Below, in pieces: positions 1-4,907 of a DNA stretch of 6,434 bases. The stretch lies in the NCBI GenBank assembly GCA_903848435.1, contig CAINGG010000278.1, positions 1-6,434 on the forward strand, in the 5' to 3' direction. The notes under the pieces are model-generated. The model saw only the letters and a list, made by a program, of their open reading frames with translations, searched no databases and had not been told where the DNA came from. The stretch comes from an uncultured Actinomycetes bacterium (GTDB taxonomy: Bacteria; Actinomycetota; Actinomycetes; S36-B12). How positions within the stretch are numbered: position 1 is the first letter of the stretch; every line of letters starts with the position of its first letter. The translations under genes and the position numbers were made by a program.

Positions 1-222
1 CCAGCGCTTGTCGCCGACGCCCGCGCCGGCCAGGTGCACGACGGCGTCGATGCCCTGAAGGCCGGCGAGGTCGACGGTGCCGGCGGCCGGATCCCAGCGC
101 ACCTCGTCGGGGGCACTCGGCGCGCGTCGCACCAGCCGGATGACCTCGTGACCGCGCGCACGCAATGCGGGCACGAGCGCGGACCCGATGAGGCCGCTGG
201 CCCCCGTCACGGCGACCTTCAT
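1..222 (-). CDS. TIGR01777-family NAD(P)-binding epimerase (partial, N-terminal 74 residues)
   Basis: Only the first 74 codons are present; the rest lies beyond the left edge. The protein begins MKVAVTGASGLIGSAL, so residues 6-13 hold the GxxGxxG dinucleotide-binding loop of an extended short-chain dehydrogenase/epimerase Rossmann fold. The segment VVHLAGAGVGDKRW (about residues 61-74) matches the typical 'NLAGxxIxxxRW' stretch of the TIGR01777 (SulA-like, DUF1731) family. No substrate is established for this family, so the reaction is unknown. Its ATG shares one base with the TGA stop of the E2 gene (TGATG), a classic translational-coupling arrangement, so it is almost certainly co-expressed with E2. 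The M. tuberculosis homologue next to dlaT is Rv2216, followed by lipB and lipA. The family call is fairly sure; a link to lipoate metabolism rests only on gene order. Confidence 0.9.
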   Translation of the reverse strand, partial: MKVAVTGASGLIGSALVPALRARGHEVIRLVRRAPSAPDEVRWDPAAGTVDLAGLQGIDAVVHLAGAGVGDKRW

Positions 223-1889
223 CAGGCGCCTACGTCGGTGAAGTTGCCGTCCTCGAGGCGCGTGCGCACCGCGGTGAGGAAGCGGGCTGCATCGGCACCG
301 TCGACGAGACGATGGTCGTAGGTCAGGGCGAGGTAGACCATCGAGCGGATCGCGATGACGTCGCTGCCCCCGGCGTCGGTGACGACGATCGGCCGCTTGA
401 CGACCGAGCCGGTGCCCAGGATGGCCACCTGCGGCTGGTTGATGATCGGGGTGTCGAAGAGCGCGCCGCGACTGCCGGTGTTGGTGATCGTGAAGGTGCC
501 CCCGGAGAGCTCATCGGGGGAGACCTTGTTGATACGCGTGCGCTCGGCCACGTCGGAGATGCGGCGAGCAAGCCCGGAGACGCTCAGGTCGCCTGCGTCG
601 CGCACCACCGGCACGAGGAGCCCACGCTCAGTGTCAACGGCCACGCCGAGGTTGATCTCGCCGTGGTAGGTCACCGTGCCTGCCGCGATGTCGAGCGAGG
701 CGTTGAGCTGCGGGTACACCGCCAGCGCCTCGACAGCCGCCTTGGCGAAGAAGGGCAGGAACGTGAGCTTGACGCCCTCGCGCGCCTCGAAGTCTCGCTT
801 GACCTTGTCGCGAAGGGCGGCAATACGCGTGACATCGACCTCCACGACCGTGGTGAGCTGCGCGGACCCTTGGAGTGACTCGACCATGCGCTCGGCGATG
901 ACGCGGCGCAGGCGCGACATCGGCTGGGTGGTGCCGCGCAGGCCCGGTACCGGTGCTGGCCCGGCAGCCGGTGCAACCGACGGCGCGGGCGTCGTGACCG
1001 TTGCGGACGGTGCGGACGCCGCGGGCGCGGGTGCCGTCCCGCGCGCAGCAGCCAGCACATCCTGCTTGCGGATGCGTCCGCCGACACCGGTGCCGACGAC
1101 GGTGTCGAGGTCGACGCCATTCTCGGCCGCGAGCTTGCGCACGAGCGGGGTCACATAGGGCTCGTCATCATCCGTGGTGGCGGAGGCCGGTGTCGGTGCA
1201 GGTGCGGGTGCAGGCGCCGGTGCCTGCACCGGAGCCGAAGTCGGTGCAGGTGCCGCCGCTGTCGGGGCAGGGGGAGCCGGCGGTGGGGTCGGTGCGGGTG
1301 CTGCACCCGGGCTGCCGATGAGTCCGAGCGTGCCGCCCACCGCGACCACGCCGTCCTCGGCAACGGCGATGGACAGCAGCACGCCTCCAGCGGGCGCGGG
1401 AATCTCGGTGTCGACCTTGTCGGTCGAGATCTCCACGATCGGCTCGTCGGCGGCGACGGCTTCACCGACCTTCTTGAGCCAGCGCGTGACGACGCCTTCG
1501 GTCACTGACTCGCCCAGAGCCGGGAGCAGGATCGGGGTGGTGGCGCCCGACGGCGCGACCGGTGCCGCGGAGGGTGCGGGTGCAGCAGCGGGTGCGGGTG
1601 CAGCAGCGGGCGCGGGTGTCGCAGCCGGAGCGGGTGACACGGGAGCCTCGCCGGCCTCGCCGATCACGGCGAGCTCGCCGCCGACGGGCACCGTGGCGTC
1701 CTCGGGTGCGGTGATCGACAACAGCACGCCGGAGGCGGGTGCGGGGATCTCGGTGTCGACCTTGTCGGTGGAGATCTCCACCAGCGGCTCATCGGCGGCG
1801 ACCGTGTCGCCGACCTTCTTGAGCCAGCGCGTGACGGTGCCCTCCGTGACCGACTCGCCCAGGGCGGGGAGGGTGACCGATACCGACAT
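222..1889 (-). CDS. sucB: Dihydrolipoamide acyltransferase, E2 component of 2-oxoacid dehydrogenase complex (actinobacterial SucB/DlaT type)
   Basis: Cytoplasmic E2 of 555 aa that moves an acyl group from the E1 active site via lipoyl-lysine to CoA. Lipoyl domain 1 spans about residues 3-77 (STDKVDTE, lipoyl-Lys K43) and domain 2 about 119-192 (K158 in the same motif). Ala/Pro linkers lie at about 82-117, 193-240 and 284-318. The E1/E3-binding domain is about 245-281 (YVTPLVRKLAAENGVD...GGRIRKQDVLAA). The catalytic domain is about 318-550, with the HxxxDG motif at H526/D530 (DHRLVDG). Databases often call this actinobacterial form 2-oxoglutarate dehydrogenase E2 (sucB), but the M. tuberculosis (DlaT) and corynebacterial (AceF) relatives serve pyruvate dehydrogenase, with 2-oxoglutarate decarboxylase and succinyltransferase fused in OdhA/KGD. 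The acyl specificity is therefore uncertain; being an E2 is not. The ATG has a strong RBS, lies 23 nt after lpdA, and its stop overlaps the epimerase start. Confidence 0.97.
   Translation of the reverse strand: MSVSVTLPALGESVTEGTVTRWLKKVGDTVAADEPLVEISTDKVDTEIPAPASGVLLSITAPEDATVPVGGELAVIGEAGEAPVSPAPAATPAPAAAPAPAAAPAPSAAPVAPSGATTPILLPALGESVTEGVVTRWLKKVGEAVAADEPIVEISTDKVDTEIPAPAGGVLLSIAVAEDGVVAVGGTLGLIGSPGAAPAPTPPPAPPAPTAAAPAPTSAPVQAPAPAPAPAPTPASATTDDDEPYVTPLVRKLAAENGVDLDTVVGTGVGGRIRKQDVLAAARGTAPAPAASAPSATVTTPAPSVAPAAGPAPVPGLRGTTQPMSRLRRVIAERMVESLQGSAQLTTVVEVDVTRIAALRDKVKRDFEAREGVKLTFLPFFAKAAVEALAVYPQLNASLDIAAGTVTYHGEINLGVAVDTERGLLVPVVRDAGDLSVSGLARRISDVAERTRINKVSPDELSGGTFTITNTGSRGALFDTPIINQPQVAILGTGSVVKRPIVVTDAGGSDVIAIRSMVYLALTYDHRLVDGADAARFLTAVRTRLEDGNFTDVGA
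936..1040 (-). other. Ala/Pro-rich flexible linker 3 of E2 (binding domain to catalytic domain)
   Basis: This encodes about residues 284-318 of the E2 protein, rich in Ala, Pro, Ser, Thr and Val (for example TAPAPAASAPSATVTTPAPS). Such linkers let the peripheral-subunit-binding domain and lipoyl domains swing around the E2 core. It is less repetitive than linkers 1 and 2. Confidence 0.75.
1170..1313 (-). repeat. Ala/Pro low-complexity linker 2 of E2
   Basis: This encodes about residues 193-240 between lipoyl domain 2 and the subunit-binding domain, made almost only of Ala, Pro and Thr, including a run of Ala-Pro dipeptides near residues 223-232. The DNA is a degenerate GGTGCN/GGTGCG hexamer-like repeat on the plus strand. 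It contains a perfect 9-bp inverted repeat (1207-1215 with 1222-1230, 6-nt loop). Such tracts readily change length between strains by slippage. Confidence 0.8.
1207..1230. repeat. Perfect GC-rich inverted repeat inside the E2 linker 2 coding sequence
   Basis: GGTGCAGGC at 1207-1215 is exactly complementary to GCCTGCACC at 1222-1230, leaving a 6-nt loop. The mRNA could form a strong hairpin here. There is no T-tract, so it does not look like an intrinsic terminator. It may simply arise from repetitive Ala/Pro codons (GCC/GGT-rich) in both orientations. Confidence 0.7.
1573..1626 (-). repeat. 18-bp tandem repeat encoding Pro-Ala-Pro-Ala-Ala-Ala units in E2 linker 1
   Basis: The plus-strand unit GGTGCGGGTGCAGCAGCG occurs perfectly at 1573-1590 and 1591-1608, with a degenerate third copy at 1609-1626. 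Read on the minus strand it gives repeating PAPAAA units in the linker between the two lipoyl domains (about residues 82-117). Whole-codon units mean copy-number change keeps the frame and only alters linker length. Confidence 0.85.
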
Positions 1890-1897
1890 GTCGCGTT

Positions 1898-1903
1898 CTC
1901 CTT
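1898..1903 (-). promoter_or_regulatory. Ribosome binding site of the E2 gene
   Basis: On the minus strand AAGGAG lies 8 nt before the ATG at 1889, within the 23-nt gap after the lpdA stop. This near-consensus Shine-Dalgarno sequence fixes the E2 start and suggests strong, independent initiation within the operon. Confidence 0.85.
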
Positions 1904-1912
1904 CGTGGACCG

Positions 1913-3283
1913 TCAGGCGTGCGCGTGCAGGGGCTTGCCGGCGAGCGCGAGGTGCGCCTCGCCCATCGCCTCGTTCTGGGTGGGGTGGGCGTGGACCAGC
2001 GTCGCGACGTCCTCGGGGTAGGCCTCCCAGTTGACGATGAGCTGGGCTTCGCCGATCTGCTCGCCGATCCGCGAGCCGATCATGTGCACGCCGATGACGG
2101 GGCCGTCCTTGCGCTGCACGAGCTTGATGAACCCGGTCGTGGCGAGGATCTGGCTCTTGCCATTGCCGCCGAGGTTGTATTCGTAAACCGAGACTGCGTC
2201 GTCGCCGTACTGCTCCTTGGCCTGCGCCTCGGTGAGGCCGACCGATCCAATCTCGGGTTCGGAGTAGGTGACGCGAGGGATGTTGACGTCAGCGATGACG
2301 CGCGGCTTGAGCCCGCCGATCTCCTCGGCGACGAAGATGCCCTGCTGGAAGCCGCGGTGCGCGAGCTGCAGGCCGGGCGTGATGTCGCCGACGGCGAAGA
2401 CATCGGGCACGTTGGTGTGCAGGCGCTCGTCGACCAGCACCCAGCCGCGATCCATCGCGACGCCGGCCTCTTCGAAGCCCAGCCCCGCGGTCTGCGGGCC
2501 GCGGCCGACCGCGACCAAGAGCAGGTCGGCGTCGAGGGTCTCGCCGTTGTCGAGGGTCACGTGCACGCCGTTGTCATCCTGGGTCGCGGACTGGAACTTC
2601 ACGCCGGTCTTGAAGTTGATCTTGCGCTTGCGGTAGGCGCGCTCGAAGGCCTTGCTGATGGCCTCATCCTCGGCCGGCACCAGGCGAGGCAGTGCCTCGA
2701 CGATGGTCACGTCGGAGCCGAAGGACTTCCAGACGCTGGCGAATTCCACGCCGATCACGCCGCCGCCCAGCACGATGACGCGCTCGGGTACGTAGTCGAG
2801 AGTGAGAGCCTGGTCGGACGTCATGATCCGTCCGCCGATCTCCAGGCCGGGGATCGTGCGCGCATAGGAGCCGGTGGCGAGCACGATGTGCTTGCCGGTG
2901 TAGGTCGTGCCATTGACGGTGACGGTGTTGGGGGAGGTGAGCCGACCCTCGCCTTCGACGTAGGTGACGTCGCGGCTCTTCACCAGGCCCTGCAGGCCCT
3001 TGTAGAGGCGACCGACCACGCCGTCGCGGTAGCTGTTGACCTTGTCCATGTCGATGCCCTCGAGGACCGCGCGTACGCCGAAGTCCTCGCTATCGCGCGC
3101 GGAGTCGGCGACCTCGGCGGCATGCAGCAGCGCCTTGGTCGGAATGCAGCCGCGATGCAGGCAGGTGCCGCCGAGCTTGCCCTTCTCGATGAGCACGACC
3201 GACAACCCGAGTTGGGAGGCCCGCAGGGCGCAGGCGTAGCCGCCGCTGCCCCCGCCCAGGATGACGACATCCGCCTCGGTCAC
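1913..3283 (-). CDS. lpdA: Dihydrolipoamide dehydrogenase (E3)
   Basis: Cytoplasmic FAD flavoprotein that reoxidises dihydrolipoyl groups on E2 (and on GcvH), passing electrons to NAD+. I prefer the GTG start at 3283 (456 aa), because GAGGGG lies 6 nt upstream and the protein then begins VTEADVVILGGGSGGY, as is usual for E3. An in-frame ATG at 3313 would add ten unlikely residues (MRRPHHEGSA). Numbered from the GTG: FAD-binding GGGSGG at 10-15; redox disulfide C41/C46 in GGTCLHRGCIPTK; NAD-binding GGGVIGVE at 173-180; second FAD motif VFAVGD at 295-300; and, in the C-terminal dimerisation domain, HAHPTQNE with catalytic H433 and E438. All key residues are present and the length is normal. The gene lies 72 nt after pepA and 23 nt before E2, so one operon is likely. 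E3 is commonly shared between complexes. Confidence 0.97.
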   Translation of the reverse strand: MTEADVVILGGGSGGYACALRASQLGLSVVLIEKGKLGGTCLHRGCIPTKALLHAAEVADSARDSEDFGVRAVLEGIDMDKVNSYRDGVVGRLYKGLQGLVKSRDVTYVEGEGRLTSPNTVTVNGTTYTGKHIVLATGSYARTIPGLEIGGRIMTSDQALTLDYVPERVIVLGGGVIGVEFASVWKSFGSDVTIVEALPRLVPAEDEAISKAFERAYRKRKINFKTGVKFQSATQDDNGVHVTLDNGETLDADLLLVAVGRGPQTAGLGFEEAGVAMDRGWVLVDERLHTNVPDVFAVGDITPGLQLAHRGFQQGIFVAEEIGGLKPRVIADVNIPRVTYSEPEIGSVGLTEAQAKEQYGDDAVSVYEYNLGGNGKSQILATTGFIKLVQRKDGPVIGVHMIGSRIGEQIGEAQLIVNWEAYPEDVATLVHAHPTQNEAMGEAHLALAGKPLHAHA

Positions 3284-3287
3284 GGCG

Positions 3288-3295
3288 CTCCCCTC
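3288..3295 (-). promoter_or_regulatory. Ribosome binding site deciding the GTG start of lpdA
   Basis: GAGGGGAG on the minus strand sits just before the GTG at 3281-3283 (6-nt spacer from GAGGGG). The alternative upstream ATG at 3313 has a GGAAGG directly abutting it, too close to act. This supports GTG as the true start. Confidence 0.75.
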
Positions 3296-3355
3296 GTGGT
3301 GTGGACGCCTCATCCTTCCACCGGTGCGCGCCGAGCCCCGAGGGGGAGTCGATCG

Positions 3356-4849
3356 CTAGGGGAGCAGGCCCTCCGCGGTGTCCTCGGCGACCTGGATGAA
3401 GGTGCGTACGGCCGCCCCGGTGCCGCCCTTGGGGGTGTAGCCGTGGGGACCCCCCTCGTTGAACGCCGGGCCGGCGATGTCGAGGTGCGCCCACGGCAGC
3501 CCGTCGGGGACGAACTCGGCGAGGAAGGCCGCGGCACTGAGCATCCCGCCCTTGCCGTCACCGATGTTCTTGATATCGGCGATGGGTGAATCCAAGGTGC
3601 CGCGCGACTCCTCAGGGATCGGCATGTGCCACATGATCTCGCCCGCGCGCTGCGAGGACTCCCACACCTTGTCGCGGAACTCATCCGACCGGCCCATGAC
3701 GCCCGAGGTGCGATCGCCGAGGGCGATGGTCTGGGCGCCGGTGAGGGTGGCGGCGTCGACGATGAGGTCGGGCTTCTCCTCGGAGGCGCGCACGATCGCA
3801 TCGGCGAGGATGAGTCGTCCCTCGGCGTCGGTGTTGAGAACCTCCACGGTGCGCCCGCCGTAGATGGTGATGACGTCGCCGGGGCGCTGGGCATGACCAC
3901 CGGGCATGTTCTCGACCGTCGGAATCCACCCGACTACGCGAACCTTGGGCTTCAGGCGCGCGATCGCACCCATGGCGGCGATGACGGCGGCGGCGCCGCT
4001 CATGTCGCACTTCATCGTCTCCATCGACTTCGGCGGCTTCAGCGACAGCCCGCCGGAATCGAAGGTGACGCCCTTGCCGATCAGGGCGACGGTGCGCTTG
4101 GCCCCCCGGGGGGCGTACTCCAGGCGAATGAGCCGCGGGGGATTGGCCGACCCCTGGCCGACCGCGAGGATCCCGCCGAACTCCTCCTCCTCCAAATGCG
4201 CCTCGTCCCAGACCTCAACGCGCACCGGCAGCTTCTTCATCGCCGCGATCGCTTCCTGCGCGATCTCCTCGGGCGGAAGTGCAGACGGCGGGGTGTTGAC
4301 GAGGTCGCGCGCGTAGTTCACCGCGTTCGCGATGATCTGCGCACGCTCGAGGGCGGCGACCTGCTCCTTGTCCTTCGGATCGCCGGTGAGGAGGATCTTC
4401 TCCACGGGAGCCGGCTGCGAGTCGGCTGACTTGCCACGGAACGCGTGGAACGCGTAGTTGCCGAGCAGGGCGCCCTCGGCGATCGCCTCGATGCGCGGGC
4501 CGTCGGGAAGGGTGATGACGATGGCCACGGACTTGATGCCGGCGAGGCTGCGCAGGGCGGATCCAGCCGTGCGGCGCACCTTCTCGTAGTCGAGGATGCG
4601 CACATCGCCCAGTCCGATGCCGACGATCATGCGCGCCTTGACCAGGCCCCGGCTCGGCATGCGGGTGATCTCACCCAGCTTGCCGGTCGCTCCCAGTAGC
4701 TCGAGGTCGCGCTCGATGTCCTTGCGGGCCTTGTCGGGGATGGCCGGAGGCCCTTCGACGTGCTTCTTGCCCCCGGTGGTGATGCCGATGATGAGGGCAT
4801 CGACGGCGAGGTCGGCGGCGGGAGTCGAGGTCAGGGCTATCGAGGTCAT
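3356..4849 (-). CDS. pepA: Leucyl aminopeptidase (M17 family cytosol aminopeptidase)
   Basis: A 497-aa di-metal exopeptidase that removes N-terminal residues, often Leu, from peptides in the cytoplasm; M17 enzymes form hexamers. The divergent N-terminal domain covers about residues 1-165 and the conserved catalytic domain about 170-490. Metal ligands are visible and match bovine lens aminopeptidase with a constant offset of 9: K259 and D264 in GKGVTFDSGG, D282 in CDMSG, D341 and E343 in the signature NTDAEGRL. The catalytic Lys (K271) and Arg (R345) are also present, so it should be active. Length is normal. The ATG at 4849 has no strong Shine-Dalgarno; AGGG lies 9 nt upstream, or the transcript may be leaderless (TAGGGT box 8 nt upstream). 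It heads the minus-strand run to lpdA and E2, the same neighbourhood as M. tuberculosis pepB near dlaT. The name pepB is used for the mycobacterial gene. Confidence 0.96.
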   Translation of the reverse strand: MTSIALTSTPAADLAVDALIIGITTGGKKHVEGPPAIPDKARKDIERDLELLGATGKLGEITRMPSRGLVKARMIVGIGLGDVRILDYEKVRRTAGSALRSLAGIKSVAIVITLPDGPRIEAIAEGALLGNYAFHAFRGKSADSQPAPVEKILLTGDPKDKEQVAALERAQIIANAVNYARDLVNTPPSALPPEEIAQEAIAAMKKLPVRVEVWDEAHLEEEEFGGILAVGQGSANPPRLIRLEYAPRGAKRTVALIGKGVTFDSGGLSLKPPKSMETMKCDMSGAAAVIAAMGAIARLKPKVRVVGWIPTVENMPGGHAQRPGDVITIYGGRTVEVLNTDAEGRLILADAIVRASEEKPDLIVDAATLTGAQTIALGDRTSGVMGRSDEFRDKVWESSQRAGEIMWHMPIPEESRGTLDSPIADIKNIGDGKGGMLSAAAFLAEFVPDGLPWAHLDIAGPAFNEGGPHGYTPKGGTGAAVRTFIQVAEDTAEGLLP

Positions 4850-4857
4850 GGCAGGCG

Positions 4858-4863
4858 ACCCTA
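4858..4863 (-). promoter_or_regulatory. Candidate -10 box (or weak RBS) of pepA
   Basis: Minus-strand TAGGGT fits the actinobacterial TANNNT -10 pattern and ends 8 nt before the pepA ATG, the spacing expected for a leaderless transcript. A 17-bp spacer leads to TGGTCA (4881-4886), 4 of 6 matches to TTGACA. The AGGG within it could instead act as a weak Shine-Dalgarno with 9-nt spacing. It lies within the 8-bp palindrome CCCTAGGG (4859-4866). Pattern only; no start-site data. Confidence 0.4.
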
Positions 4864-4878
4864 GGGCACATCTCCGTT

Positions 4879-4893
4879 GATGACCATGTGATC
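4879..4893. promoter_or_regulatory. Imperfect palindrome between the divergent pepA and permease starts (operator candidate)
   Basis: GATGACCATGTGATC is an odd-length dyad with 5 of 7 positions matching per half (GAT.AC.A.GT.ATC). It overlaps the possible pepA -35 and lies just before the possible permease -10, so a bound regulator could affect both genes. A second weak inverted repeat, CACAT (4867-4871) with ATGTG (4886-4890), overlaps it. Short dyads arise by chance, and no regulator gene lies in the window. Confidence 0.25.
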
Positions 4894-4895
4894 GC

Positions 4896-4901
4896 TAGGG
4901 T
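4896..4901 (+). promoter_or_regulatory. Candidate -10 box (or weak RBS) of the permease gene
   Basis: TAGGGT ends 6 nt before the GTG at 4908, again the spacing of a leaderless actinobacterial promoter. No good -35 is seen 16-18 bp upstream. The internal AGGG (4897-4900), 7 nt before the GTG, could alternatively be the Shine-Dalgarno sequence. Confidence 0.35.
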
Positions 4902-4907
4902 CCGGTC

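Noticed and set aside
1170..1646. Possible CRISPR or intergenic repeat array in the GGTGC-rich stretches
   Set aside because: The repeats have no spacers and lie in frame within E2, where they encode Ala/Pro linkers flanking folded domains.
1174..2034. 286-codon plus-strand frame rich in Gly/Ala opposite the E2 lipoyl region
   Set aside because: It is the complement of Ala/Pro linkers and lipoyl domains; its internal repeats mirror those of E2, and no RBS or family is seen.
3284..3313. Upstream in-frame ATG at 3313 as the lpdA start
   Set aside because: It adds ten atypical residues before the conserved N-terminus, and its purine tract abuts the ATG, whereas the GTG at 3283 has a well-spaced GAGGGG.
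3318..3355. GC-rich stretch after pepA as a Rho-independent terminator
   Set aside because: The only obvious pairing (CCCC with GGGG) leaves a 2-nt loop and there is no T-tract on the minus strand.
1919..3589. 556-codon open frame on the plus strand opposite lpdA and the end of pepA
   Set aside because: It is antisense to two genes with all catalytic motifs intact. High GC makes long shadow frames common, and its translation is Ala/Asp/Val-rich with no recognisable domain.
4861..4887. Nine-codon minus-strand upstream ORF (MVINGDVP, stop TAG) before pepA
   Set aside because: Its stop overlaps the candidate -10 box, so it would not be transcribed if pepA is leaderless. It has no RBS and no attenuator-like codon run or structure.
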